From: Trebonia sp963795335
Lineage (GTDB): Bacteria; Actinomycetota; Actinomycetes; Streptosporangiales; Streptosporangiaceae
Assembly: GCA_963795335.1 (NCBI GenBank)
Contig: CAWCHI010000006.1
Span: 1 to 64,000 of the forward strand
DNA length: 64,000 nucleotides
Direction of reading: 5' to 3'
Notes under the pieces: model-generated
Told to the model about the DNA's origin: nothing
The model's database searches: none
Seen by the model: only the letters and a program-made list of their open reading frames with translations
Translations under genes and position numbers: made by a program
Shown: positions 27,697 through 36,632 of the stretch, in pieces
Position numbering within the stretch: the first letter of the stretch is position 1
Layout of the letters: every line of letters begins with the position of its first letter

Positions 27697-30600
27697 GTGT
27701 CGGGCGTGGTGGATGACCCCTTTCAGACCGCGGAGCTACGGGCGCGGGTGCTCGCCGGCTGGGCCGCGTCGCCGAGCCGGTTCCGCGAGGACGCCAACGC
27801 GGAGGAGGACTACGCGCTCGGCGGCTACCGGGACCGGGTCGTCGTCGAGCTGGCGCAGAACGCGGCCGACGCCGCCGCCCGCGCCGGCGTACCGGGGCGC
27901 CTGCTCCTGAGGCTGCGGGACGGCACCCTGACCGCCGCCAACACCGGGACGCCGCTGGATGAGGCCGGCGTGGGGGCGCTGTCAACGCTGCGCGCGTCGA
28001 GCAAGCGCCCGGGGACGGACGGCCCCGGGCCGGCGAGCGGAGCGGGTGACGGGGGCAGCGGGGCGGACGCCGTCGGCCGGTTCGGCGTCGGGTTCGCGGC
28101 CGTGGTCGCGGTCAGCGACGCTCCCCGCATCCGGTCGGTGACCGGGACGGTGGCCTGGTCCCGCGACCGTACCCGGGAGCTGGTGGCGGCGGTCCCGGGG
28201 CTGGCGGCCGAGATGGCGGCCCGTTCGGGTCACGTGCCGGTGCTGCGGCTGCCGTTCGCGGGCGGCGCCAGCGAAGACCCGTCGGCCGGGAACGACCTGC
28301 GCGGCGCCGGGTTTGCGACCATGGTGGAGCTGCCGCTGCGCGACCAGGCCGCAGTCGAGCTGACCGGACGGCTGCTCGCGCAGGCCGGCCCGGGCCTGCT
28401 GCTGGCGCTGCCGGCGCTGCGCGAGGTCATCGTCGAGACCCCGGGCGCGACCCGGGTGCTGACCGCCGAACACCGCCACGGCCGCACCACCGTCACCGTC
28501 GACGGCACCGCCAGCAGCTGGCGGGTCGCGGCCGCAGGTGGCCAGCTCGACCCGGTGCTGCTGGCCGGACGGCCAGCCGAGGAACGGGCCCGGACATCCT
28601 GGTCGGTCCGCTGGGCGGTACCGGTCGAGGCAGACGGGACGGCCCGCGGGGATGCCAGCCCGGACGAGGTTGGCCCGGATCGGGCCGGCCTGGGCAACGA
28701 AGCCCCGGCCGGGCGGCTGCCGGAGGGGGTCGCGGCGGTCGTGAACGCGCCGACCCCGACCGACGAGCCGCTCGGGCTGCCGGCCTTGCTGCTCGCCTCG
28801 TTCCCGCTCAGCCCCGACCGGCGGCACGTCGCCCCCGGGCCGCTGACCGACTTCCTGCTCGACCAGGCCGCCCGGCTGTACGCCGGGCTGCTCGAAGGCC
28901 TGCCGCCCGGGCCGGCCCTGCTCGACCTGGTGCCCGCACCGGTCGGCCGGGGTGAGCTGGACGCCCGGCTGGGCCACGCGATCACCGGCCTGCTGCCGGC
29001 GGTGCCGTTCCTGCCCGCGGCGGCCAGCCCGCAGGAGACGGTCCCGGCCGGGCGCGGGCGCGGGCCCGGCGAGCGGGAGCCGGTCGGGCGGGTCCGGCCG
29101 CGGGACGCGGTGCTGCTGCGGGGCGGGACCCGGGCGCTGGCCGGCTGGCTCGCCCCGGTGCTGCCGAACCTGGTCGCCGGGCCGCCCCGGCATCCGGCCT
29201 GGGCCGTGCTGGGGGTGCGTCAGCTGCCGCTGGCCGATCTGGCCGACCTGCTCGCCGCGCTGGACCAGCCGCCCGGCTGGTGGCACGCCTTGTACGCGGC
29301 CCTGGCCGAGGTCCCAGCCGGGGAGCGGGCCGAGCTCGGCGCGCTGCCGGTCCCGCTGGCCGACGGCCGCCAGGCGCGCGGCCCGCGCGGCCTGCTGCTG
29401 CCGGGCCCGGGCCTGACCGACCTGGAGCGGCTGGCGGGGCTGGGGCTGCGGATCGTCCATCCCGGGGCCGTCCACCCGTTGCTGGCCCGGCTGGGCGCGG
29501 TCGAGGCGACGCCCCGCGGCGCCCTGGAGGACCCGGTCACCCGGGCCGCCGTCGCTGCTTCCTACGACAACGCGGCCGAGGCCTTCTACGACGACGACAC
29601 CCCCGAGCGCGTCGCCGACGCGGTCCTCGGCCTGCTCGCCGCGACTGGGGCGGAGCCGGGCGAGTACCCGTGGCTGGCCGACCTGGCGCTGCCGGGCGAC
29701 GACGGCGACTGGTACCCAGCGGGCGAGCTGCTGCTGCCGGGCGCGCCGCTGGCGGCCGTGCTGGCGCCGGACGCGCCGTTCGGCACCGTCAGCCCCGGCT
29801 TCGCCCAGCGGCACGGCGAGCAGGTGCTGGCGGCAGCGGGGGTGCTCGCGACGTTCGGCCTGCTGCGGGCGGACGACGTGGCGCTGGACGACTCGGCCGC
29901 CGACCTGAAACTCGACGGGGCGGCCGACTGGGCCGCGGCCGTGCGCAGCCGCCTGGGACCCGCCGGCCGCGCTCAGCCGCTACCTCGCCGCGTTGATTAC
30001 CTGCCCGGCCTGCCGCCGGTCGCGGCCGATTTCACCGCCGTCCGCGACCTTGACCTGGTCGACCCGGGCCGCTGGGCGCAGGCGCTTGAACTGCTGACCA
30101 GCCCGCCGCTGCGGGCCGCGCTGACCGCCCCGGCCCGCGTCCTGCTGCCCGGCGGCGGCTACGCGGACGTGCCGTCCTATACGGCCTGGTGGCTCGGCCG
30201 CCACCTCGTGATCGACGGCCACCGGCCCGGAGACCTGCGGGTGCCGGGCTCCGACCCGCTGCTCGCGGGGCTGTACGACGTCATCGGCGGGCAGTCGGCT
30301 GGTGACGGGGGCGCCGGCGGTGAGCCGCCCGGTGGCGGGATCGCCAAGGTGCTCCGCGACCCCGTCATCGCCCACGCGCTCGGCGTCCGCACGTCGCTGA
30401 CGGACCTGCTGGCCGAGCCGGGCGGCGCGGACGAGCTGCTCAGCCGGCTGGCCGACCCGGCCCGGCCGGTCAGCCGGGGACAGCTGCGGGCCCTGTGGTC
30501 GGCTCTGGCGTCGGCCGATGCCCTCACCGCGGACGACATCACCCCGCCGGACCCGGTCCGGGTCGTTCAGGGAGGCAAGGTCACCGTCGCCGACGCGACC

Positions 30601-31023
30601 GAGGCCCTCGTGCTTGACGCTCCTGACCTGTGGCCCCTGGTCGGCGGGCAGCCCCTGGTGCTGGTCCCCTGGCCGCAGGCGGAGCGGCTGGCGGACCTGC
30701 TTGACCTGCCGCTGGCCTCAGAGGAGTTCGGCGCCCGGCCCGGTGCGGCCGGCGACACCCGGCCGGTTCCCGAACTGCTCCGCGACGTGCTGGCGGGGGC
30801 ACCAGCCACCTACCAGGAGCACGACGCCCTCCTTGTCGACGGCACCGGCATCCCCTGGCGGTACGCGGACGGGGTGCTGCACGCGGCGACCGTGGAGGGA
30901 CTCGCCCACGGCCTGGCCTGGGCGGCCGGGCAGTGGGAGGCCCGGCATCTGCTTGCGGCGCTGCTGCTGAGCCCGGACGAGACGGCGCGGCTGCTGGCGG
31001 AGGCGGACCTCGACCGGCCGTAA
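27697..31023 (+). CDS. Large sacsin/Hsp90-like GHKL ATPase-domain protein
   Basis: 1108 residues in one intact frame. The N-terminal 150 residues carry a Bergerat (GHKL) ATP-binding fold: N-box VVELAQNAADAAARAG (Glu51, Asn55, Asp58), a G1-like loop TAANTGTPLDEAGVGAL at 79-95 that lacks the usual Asp, and G2 GRFGVGFAAVVAV at 127-139. The rest is a long Leu/Ala/Pro-rich region without a domain I recognise. Such proteins are annotated as molecular chaperone Hsp90 or sacsin N-terminal-like in actinomycetes. GTG 27697 has TAGGGT exactly 6 nt upstream. Followed by the DUF2786 gene. Confidence 0.8.
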   Translation: MSGVVDDPFQTAELRARVLAGWAASPSRFREDANAEEDYALGGYRDRVVVELAQNAADAAARAGVPGRLLLRLRDGTLTAANTGTPLDEAGVGALSTLRASSKRPGTDGPGPASGAGDGGSGADAVGRFGVGFAAVVAVSDAPRIRSVTGTVAWSRDRTRELVAAVPGLAAEMAARSGHVPVLRLPFAGGASEDPSAGNDLRGAGFATMVELPLRDQAAVELTGRLLAQAGPGLLLALPALREVIVETPGATRVLTAEHRHGRTTVTVDGTASSWRVAAAGGQLDPVLLAGRPAEERARTSWSVRWAVPVEADGTARGDASPDEVGPDRAGLGNEAPAGRLPEGVAAVVNAPTPTDEPLGLPALLLASFPLSPDRRHVAPGPLTDFLLDQAARLYAGLLEGLPPGPALLDLVPAPVGRGELDARLGHAITGLLPAVPFLPAAASPQETVPAGRGRGPGEREPVGRVRPRDAVLLRGGTRALAGWLAPVLPNLVAGPPRHPAWAVLGVRQLPLADLADLLAALDQPPGWWHALYAALAEVPAGERAELGALPVPLADGRQARGPRGLLLPGPGLTDLERLAGLGLRIVHPGAVHPLLARLGAVEATPRGALEDPVTRAAVAASYDNAAEAFYDDDTPERVADAVLGLLAATGAEPGEYPWLADLALPGDDGDWYPAGELLLPGAPLAAVLAPDAPFGTVSPGFAQRHGEQVLAAAGVLATFGLLRADDVALDDSAADLKLDGAADWAAAVRSRLGPAGRAQPLPRRVDYLPGLPPVAADFTAVRDLDLVDPGRWAQALELLTSPPLRAALTAPARVLLPGGGYADVPSYTAWWLGRHLVIDGHRPGDLRVPGSDPLLAGLYDVIGGQSAGDGGAGGEPPGGGIAKVLRDPVIAHALGVRTSLTDLLAEPGGADELLSRLADPARPVSRGQLRALWSALASADALTADDITPPDPVRVVQGGKVTVADATEALVLDAPDLWPLVGGQPLVLVPWPQAERLADLLDLPLASEEFGARPGAAGDTRPVPELLRDVLAGAPATYQEHDALLVDGTGIPWRYADGVLHAATVEGLAHGLAWAAGQWEARHLLAALLLSPDETARLLAEADLDRP

Positions 31024-31185
31024 CCGGCGCCTTCGGGCAGGCGCAGTTCGCGCCCGGCCGGGCGGCCCCGGCGGGTGAGACGCCCAAGGCGTGCTCTACC
31101 TGAAGAGGCGGGGCAGCTGGCCGGTCAGCCGGGGTGGCAGGATCGGAGCCGGGGCGACGGGTGGTGGGGCTGGGAGGCTCGCGGC

Positions 31186-32551
31186 ATGGGCAAGGCCGAC
31201 AGGCGACGGCGGCAGCGGGAACGGCAGCGGGAGCGCGCCGCTCAGGGCACGCCGGCTGACCGGAGCAAAGGCGGAAGACGCGGTGCGCTCAGAGAAGGAC
31301 CTGGCAGCCGAGGTGATCGGGCAGGCGCTGCACGCGATCAGCACCAGGAACCAGGATGCCTACAGCGGGTGTCTGCGGCGGCTCGCGGATGAGCGGACCC
31401 CGGGCTGGACGCGGGCGGTGAGCGACCACCTGGTGGAGTTCCTGCGGGTGGCGGTGCGGGCGGCCTGGCGGCACGGATGGCAGCCGGCCGAACTGACCAG
31501 GCAGCTCGGCCGAGAGCTTTCGGACCAGCATGCGCTGGTGGCGGGGGACATCATGGCGGACGAGATGCGCGGCTACGCCGCGGGCACCGTCGACGCCCGC
31601 TGGGCGGCCCAGGTCGCTGCGCTCCAGGTCCTGCCGCCCGGTGCCGCCGGCTACCTGGATGCCTGGCGGCGGGCCAACATCGCCGGGCTGCGGGGGGCGA
31701 CGGCCATCGCCCTCGAGACCCTGCACGCGCTTGCGCAGCTGCCGGTGCTTGAGCGGCTGCTGCCGCTGCCAGGAACCGCACGGCCCGCGGCGCCCGCGGC
31801 GAACGAGAGCGAGCGGCCCGCCGATGAGCGGGTGCTCGTCCGGATCCGGGCGCTGCTGGCCAAGGCGGAGGCGACGGAGTACGCCCAGGAGGCCGAGGCG
31901 CTGTCGGCCCGCGCGCAGCAGCTGATGGCCAAGTACAGCATCGACCACGCGCTGCTGGCCGCCCAGGTGGGTCAGCCGGAGACACCGGGCGGGCGGCGCC
32001 TGCCGGTGGACAATCCCTATGAGGCGCCGAAGGTCACCCTGCTGCAGACGGTGGCGCAGGCCAACCGCGCCCGCACCGTCTGGCTGCGGGAGCTTGGCCT
32101 GGTCACCGTGATCGGTTTCACGCCCGCCGTGGACGCGACCGAGCTGCTTTTCACCTCGCTGCTCGTGCAGGCCAGTGCCGCGATGATGCGGGCCGGGGCA
32201 ACGAAAGACTCCTCCGGACGGTCCCGGACCCGGGCCTTCCGCCAGTCGTTCCTTGTCTCCTACGCCGTCCGCATCGGGGAGCGGCTGGCCGAGGCGGCCG
32301 GGCAGGCCGAGCGGGAGGCGGTGGCGGAACAGGCCGCGGCAGTGCCGGCGGGAGCGGGGCTGGCTGGCGGCCAGGACCTGGTCCCATTCCTGGCGGCCCG
32401 CGACCGGGCGGTCGATGACGCGGTGGATGCGATGTTCGGCGCCACGCTGACCAGGAGCCGGGCGGTGCGGGCGGACGACGCCGATGGCTGGCACTCCGGC
32501 CGGGCCGCCGCCGACCTGGCCGTCCTGCGGGACCGCAGCTCAGTCGAATGA
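31186..32551 (+). CDS. DUF2786 domain protein, one frameshift
   Basis: The N-terminus MGKADRRRRQRERQRERAAQ at ATG 31186 (GGGAGG upstream) and the body (SEKDLAAEVIGQALHAIS) are in different frames, broken near 31265. The DUF2786 domain is VLVRIRALLAKAEATEYAQE followed by EALSARAQQLMAKYSIDHAL. Downstream is a helical domain (ELLFTSLLVQASAAMMRAGA, RAFRQSFLVSYAVRIGERLA). About 455 residues. Function unknown. Orientation matches the GHKL ATPase gene 160 bp upstream. Confidence 0.85.
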
Positions 32552-32600
32552 GGCGGTGGCCCGGCCGGCCCGCCAGGTGAATGCCGGGCGGCGGCCGGGC

Positions 32601-32684
32601 TTAGCTGTGCTCGCGCTTCCACAGGTAGACCAGCGTGGTGATCATCGCGACGAACAGGACAGCCGCGATCAGGTAGTCGGTCAT
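32601..32684 (-). CDS. 27-residue single-pass membrane protein
   Basis: ATG at 32684 is preceded by AAGGGG 4 nt away and the frame ends in TAA at 32601-32603. The peptide starts MTDYLIAAVLFVAMITTLVY and ends LWKREHS: one hydrophobic helix with a short basic C-terminus. The size and layout recall small regulatory subunits such as KdpF, but no kdp gene is nearby. The clean Shine-Dalgarno makes it more than a chance frame. Confidence 0.6.
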   Translation of the reverse strand: MTDYLIAAVLFVAMITTLVYLWKREHS

Positions 32685-32822
32685 GAGGCCCCTTGGGTGC
32701 TCGGACACGCGTTACCAGCGGATTCTACGCGATCAGGTGACAACGGTGAACGTCTCCTACGTGCTGGTAACGAGACGGAAACAAGGGTTGCCGGGGGGCA
32801 TTCCGGTCACTGACACTAGGGT

Positions 32823-33701
32823 GTGGCCAAGCGCCGGTTGTGGGGGCTCTCGGTGGTGGCAGCGGTCGCGCTCGCCTGCTGCCTGGTGGTCTCGCTGTGG
32901 ATCGTGAACATGCGCGATGCCGCCGCCGCGCGGTCGGTTTCCTCCGTCGCCCTCGTGCAGCGGCCGCAGCCTGGCCACGTCGCCGGCCAGCCGCGTCCTC
33001 GCCTGCGAGCGGTCGACGACCCGCTGGGCGCCTGCGAGGCCCGGCTGGAGCGCGGGCCGCGGCACGCTCCCACGGTGGCGATCGCCGGCGCGTCTTATAC
33101 GGCCGGGGTCGGGCCGGGCAACCCGGCCCAGTCCTGGGCGGTCGCGGCGGCCCGGCTGCTGCGCTGGAACGCCGTCGTCTACGGGGTTCCCGGGGCGGGC
33201 TACGTGCACCCGGGCGCCAGCGGGCGCGGGCCGATGTCCCGCATGCTGGCGGCCGAGGGACTGGGCCAGCTCGGCCCAGCGCTGGTGATCGTCCAGGCCG
33301 GGCACGACGACATGGGGGTGCCCGCCGGGTTCGAGGCGCGCCGGGTCGCCGCCACCGTGCGGCAGGTCCAGGCGGCCGCCCCGGGAGCGCGGATCGCGCT
33401 GCTGACCACCTTCACGGGCACGCTGTCAGGCTCGCCCGCCCTGCTGGCGACCGATCGGGCGATCGTGGCGGCCGGCACCGCGGCCGACCCGGGCATCATC
33501 ATCATGGACCCGCTGGCGGGCCACTGGAGCTACGCGCACGCCGGCGGCGGGCTGCACCCGACCGCGGGCGGAGACGCCTGGATCGCGCGCACCGTGGTCG
33601 GCCTGCTGGCCGCGCGCGGGGTGACGGCCGCCCCGCCGTCCCCGGTCGCCCCGGTCATCTGCGATGTCGCGGTGGGCGCGGGCAAGCCGGTGACCGCCTG
33701 A
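32823..33701 (+). CDS. Membrane-anchored SGNH/GDSL-like hydrolase
   Basis: 292 residues. The N-terminus has one membrane segment (VVAAVALACCLVVSLWIV). SGNH blocks are VAIAGASYTAGVGPG (nucleophile Ser in place of GDS), YGVPGAGYVHPG (block II), VIVQAGHDDMGVP (block III, GHDD rather than GxND) and GGGLHPTAGGDAW (catalytic His). The Asp normally three residues before the His is Gly, so activity is uncertain. GTG 32823 directly follows TAGGGT, so a later TTG start is possible. Confidence 0.7.
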   Translation: MAKRRLWGLSVVAAVALACCLVVSLWIVNMRDAAAARSVSSVALVQRPQPGHVAGQPRPRLRAVDDPLGACEARLERGPRHAPTVAIAGASYTAGVGPGNPAQSWAVAAARLLRWNAVVYGVPGAGYVHPGASGRGPMSRMLAAEGLGQLGPALVIVQAGHDDMGVPAGFEARRVAATVRQVQAAAPGARIALLTTFTGTLSGSPALLATDRAIVAAGTAADPGIIIMDPLAGHWSYAHAGGGLHPTAGGDAWIARTVVGLLAARGVTAAPPSPVAPVICDVAVGAGKPVTA

Positions 33702-33784
33702 GCGGGCGCCACCGGGCCGGCCAGGCCAGGGCAGCCTGACCGCAGGACTGCTCCGACAACGGCGGACGGCGGCCCCAAGGTCGC

Positions 33785-34579
33785 TCAGTCCGGCAGCGCC
33801 GACCGGAAGTGGCTCAGCAGCGCGTCGGTGACCGGGCCGGGCTTCTCGTAATGGGCGAAGTGAGAGGCGGCCTGGATGACCGTCAGCCGGGCGTCCCTGA
33901 TCCCGCGGGCGGTGGCGGCCCCGACCGCGGGCGGGGCGGCGACGTCCTCCGCGCCCGACACGACCAGGGTCGGGGCGGTGACCTGGGCCAGCTGGGGGCG
34001 CAGGTCAAGCGCGGCGATGGCCTCCCCGCAGCCGGCGTAGCCATCCGGGTTGGTGCCTTCCAGCATCCGCGTCACGGTCTCGACCTCGGCCGGCTCCCGC
34101 TCGAGGAAGGCCGGGGTGAACCAGCGCGGGATCACCGCGGCGGTGAGCGCGGCCATGCCCTCGGCCCGCACCAGCGCGGCCCGGTCGTGCCACGCCTGGG
34201 CGGTCGGCAGCGGGGTCAGGGCGGCGCAGCACACGGCGAGCGCGGTGACCCGTTCGGGGGCGTTGGCGGCCAGCCAGAGGCCGGTCATGCCGCCGAGCGA
34301 GACGCCCGCGAACGCGAACCGCTCGATGCCGGCCCGGTTGAGGGTGCCGAGCACGTCCGCCCCGAGCTCGGCGATCGTGTACGGGCCGGGCGGGGCCGGG
34401 GACTGCGCCCCGGGGGCGCCGTGACCGCGGGGCTCGTAGCGCAGCAGCCGGAAGTAGCGGGACAGCACCGGGACCTGGTGCACCCAGACGTCCCGGGTGG
34501 TGCCGATCGGGTTGCCGAGAACCAGGACCGGAGCGCCGGCGGGTCCTTCGAGCGACGCCACCAGCTGCGGCTCGGGCAC
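33785..34579 (-). CDS. pcaD: 3-oxoadipate enol-lactonase (alpha/beta hydrolase)
   Basis: Hydrolyses beta-ketoadipate enol-lactone to 3-oxoadipate. 264 residues: LVLGNPIGTTRDVWVHQVPV, RYEPRGHGAPG, nucleophile elbow FAGVSLGGMTGLWLAANAPE, acid Asp in VSGAEDVAAPPAVG, and base His in QAASHFAHYEKPG. GTG at 34579 has GGAGGT about 8 nt upstream. It is third in the pcaB-pcaC-pcaD run. Assignment rests on fold plus neighbours. Confidence 0.85.
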   Translation of the reverse strand: MPEPQLVASLEGPAGAPVLVLGNPIGTTRDVWVHQVPVLSRYFRLLRYEPRGHGAPGAQSPAPPGPYTIAELGADVLGTLNRAGIERFAFAGVSLGGMTGLWLAANAPERVTALAVCCAALTPLPTAQAWHDRAALVRAEGMAALTAAVIPRWFTPAFLEREPAEVETVTRMLEGTNPDGYAGCGEAIAALDLRPQLAQVTAPTLVVSGAEDVAAPPAVGAATARGIRDARLTVIQAASHFAHYEKPGPVTDALLSHFRSALPD

Positions 34580-34661
34580 GGGCTGACCTCCGGGGGTTGA
34601 GCGGGGCGGGTTACCGGGCCATGACGTTATACAGCCGGCGGCCGGGCGGCGGCCGGGCGGG

Positions 34662-35051
34662 TCAGCCGCTCTCCTGCCGGTACTCCCGGATGGCGTCGCT
34701 GGCGACGGCGAAGGCGCGGTTGGCGACCGGGACACCCGCATACAGGCCGGCCTGCAGCAGCACCTCCTGGATCTGCTCCTCGGTCAGGCCGTTGCGCAGC
34801 GCCGCCTTGACGTGCATGTGCAGCTCGCTCTCGTGCTGCAGGGCGGCCAGGACGGTGAGGGTGACGATGGACCGCTCGGGCCGGGTCAGGCCGGGCCGGG
34901 ACCAGATCTCACCCCAGGCGTAGCGGGTGATCCAGTCCTGGAACGGCGCGGTGAACGCGGTCGTGCGGGCCTCGGCCCGGTCCACGTGGGCATCGCCGAG
35001 GACTTCCCGGCGGACCCGCGTTCCCTGCTCGCTGCGCTCTTCGTCGTTCAC
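34662..35051 (-). CDS. pcaC: 4-carboxymuconolactone decarboxylase
   Basis: 129 residues of the AhpD-like family: FQDWITRYAWGEIWSRPGLT, RSIVTLTVLAALQHESELHM, HVKAALRNGLTEEQIQEVLL and QAGLYAGVPVANRAFAVA. This matches PcaC and decarboxylates gamma-carboxymuconolactone in the protocatechuate branch. GTG at 35051 has GAGG upstream. Lies between pcaB and pcaD; in some actinomycetes pcaC and pcaD are fused, here they are separate. Confidence 0.9.
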   Translation of the reverse strand: MNDEERSEQGTRVRREVLGDAHVDRAEARTTAFTAPFQDWITRYAWGEIWSRPGLTRPERSIVTLTVLAALQHESELHMHVKAALRNGLTEEQIQEVLLQAGLYAGVPVANRAFAVASDAIREYRQESG

Positions 35052-35078
35052 GCCGGCTGACCTCGCTCTCGCTTGTTG

Positions 35079-35162
35079 CTGTTATCCAAGTGGGCGCTGT
35101 TATCCCGGTTGGGTCTGTTATCCCCGTGGGGTGCTGTTATCCCGGTTCGGTGCTGTCTATCC
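35079..35162. repeat. Five iterons CTGTTATCC in the pcaB-pcaC gap
   Basis: CTGTTATCC starts at 35079, 35097, 35115 and 35134, with CTGTCTATCC at 35153, a period of 18-19 bp. On the coding strand they read GGATAACAG. They fill the 125 bp between pcaB and pcaC. Regular helical-turn-like spacing suggests a binding array or a slipped repeat. Confidence 0.75.
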
Positions 35163-35176
35163 GGGTGGCGCGGCCG

Positions 35177-36610
35177 CTAGCCCGGCTTCTGCTCCTGGTG
35201 GGCCCGCAGCGCCGCGGTGATGAACTCATCCGACGACCCGCGGTAGCCAGCCGGGTCGAGCGCCTGCTCGACCTGGGCCGCGGTGATGCCGGCCGCCTCG
35301 ATCTCGGAGGTGGCCAGCAGCACGTCGCGGAACGGGACGCCGGAGGCGGCCGACCGGGCGGCCGCCGCCGCGACCAGGTCGTGCGCCTGCGGCCCGCCGA
35401 GGGAACCGCGCAGCAGGTCGGTCACCTGCTCAGCCAGCGGCAGGCCGCCCGCGGCGGCCAGGTTGGCGGCCATCCGGGCCGGGTCGACCCGCAGGTGGGC
35501 GAGCAGGTCGCGCGCCCAGGCGGCGGCCGAGACGGTGAGCTGGAGCAGGTGGCTATAGGGCTGCCACTCAGCGTGCCAGGCGCCCGCCGCGCGCTGGTAC
35601 TCCTGCTCGGCGCTGGCGGCCAGGGTGGCGAGCAGGCCGGGGGCCTGACGGGCACAGCCGAGGATGGCCACCGCGGCGACCGGGTTGCTTTTGTTCGGCA
35701 TGGCCGACGAGCCGCCGCGGCGGGGGCCGCCCGGCGCCCCGCCGGGTGCGGAACCCTCGCTCACCTCGCCCACCTCGGTCTGCGCGAGCAGCGTCACGTC
35801 CCGGGCGATCTTGGACAGCGCCGCGCAGGCCCGGGCGGCGACGGCGGCGACGTCGATGACCCGGAGCCGCTCGGTGTGCCACGGCAGCGGCGGGTCGGCC
35901 AGGCCGAGCTCCTCGGCCATCAGTGCCCGCACCCGGCCGCCGTCGGCGCCGAGCGACGCCAGCGTCCCGACCGGCCCGCCGAACTGCACCGCCAGCCGCG
36001 TGCCGCGGACGAACGCGAGCCACTCGACGGCGCTGTCCAGGCCGGCCAGCCAGCCGGCCGCGACCATCCCGAACGGGACCGGGGCGGCCTGCTGGAGCAG
36101 CGTCCGGCCGATCATGAGGGTGCCGCGGTGAGCGCCGGCCAGCCCGGCGGCGGCGTCGGCGGCCGCCGCGAGGTCGGCCGCGGCCGCCCCGAGGGCGTCG
36201 CGGGCGAGCACCATGGCGGCCGTGTCGATGATGTCCTGGCTGGTCGCGCCGCGGTGCACGGCCGACCGCGCCCCGGCGTCGGCTACCTTGCCGGCCAGCA
36301 CCCGGGCCAGCCCCGGCACCGGGTTGCCGGTCAGCGTGGTCGCCCGGCTGAGGTCGGCCAGCTCGGCCGGGCCGAAGCCTGCCGGGTCGGCCGCCGCGGT
36401 GACCGCCGCGCCCGCGCCAGGCGGGGCCAGCCCGGCCCGCTCGGTCGCGCGGGCGAGGGCCGCCTCGGCCGCCAGCATGGCGCTCAGCCAGGCGGCGTCG
36501 CCGGCCACCACCGCCCCGCCGCGGGCGAAAACGCCGTCGAACAGTCCCAGACCGGCGCCGCCGCGGGCCGCGCCCGTCCCCGCTGATGATCTGACGTTCT
36601 GGTCTGGCAT
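35177..36610 (-). CDS. pcaB: 3-carboxy-cis,cis-muconate cycloisomerase
   Basis: Protocatechuate branch of the beta-ketoadipate pathway. 477 residues of the fumarase/argininosuccinate-lyase superfamily: VFARGGAVVAGDAAWLSAML, VHRGATSQDIIDTAAMVLAR, and the signature GGSSAMPNKSNPVAAVAILG. ATG at 36610 has TAACAT 6 nt upstream, so the message is probably leaderless. The partners pcaGH, pcaIJ and pcaF are not in this window. Confidence 0.9.
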   Translation of the reverse strand: MPDQNVRSSAGTGAARGGAGLGLFDGVFARGGAVVAGDAAWLSAMLAAEAALARATERAGLAPPGAGAAVTAAADPAGFGPAELADLSRATTLTGNPVPGLARVLAGKVADAGARSAVHRGATSQDIIDTAAMVLARDALGAAAADLAAAADAAAGLAGAHRGTLMIGRTLLQQAAPVPFGMVAAGWLAGLDSAVEWLAFVRGTRLAVQFGGPVGTLASLGADGGRVRALMAEELGLADPPLPWHTERLRVIDVAAVAARACAALSKIARDVTLLAQTEVGEVSEGSAPGGAPGGPRRGGSSAMPNKSNPVAAVAILGCARQAPGLLATLAASAEQEYQRAAGAWHAEWQPYSHLLQLTVSAAAWARDLLAHLRVDPARMAANLAAAGGLPLAEQVTDLLRGSLGGPQAHDLVAAAAARSAASGVPFRDVLLATSEIEAAGITAAQVEQALDPAGYRGSSDEFITAALRAHQEQKPG

Positions 36611-36632
36611 GCCCGGATGTTATCGTCCGACC
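36611..36632. promoter_or_regulatory. Overlapping divergent -10 hexamers between pcaB and gabT
   Basis: Only 22 bp separate the two ATG codons. The plus strand has TATCGT at 36621-36626, 6 nt before gabT. The minus strand has TAACAT at 36622-36617, 6 nt before pcaB. The hexamers share two base pairs, so both leaderless promoters could not be occupied at once. Confidence 0.6.

Noticed and set aside
27697..32551. Anti-phage defence island built on the GHKL ATPase.
   Set aside because: No nuclease, helicase, reverse transcriptase, toxin pair, integrase or phage gene is nearby; neighbours look like core genes.
34579..34741. Longer N-terminus for the enol-lactonase up to 34741.
   Set aside because: The extension is low-complexity Pro/Ser/Arg; GTG 34579 has a GGAGGT ribosome site and matches family length.
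36213..36632. A 140-codon N-terminal extension of the GABA aminotransferase.
   Set aside because: It runs antisense through pcaB; the ATG at 36633 fits family length and has a -10 hexamer 6 nt upstream.
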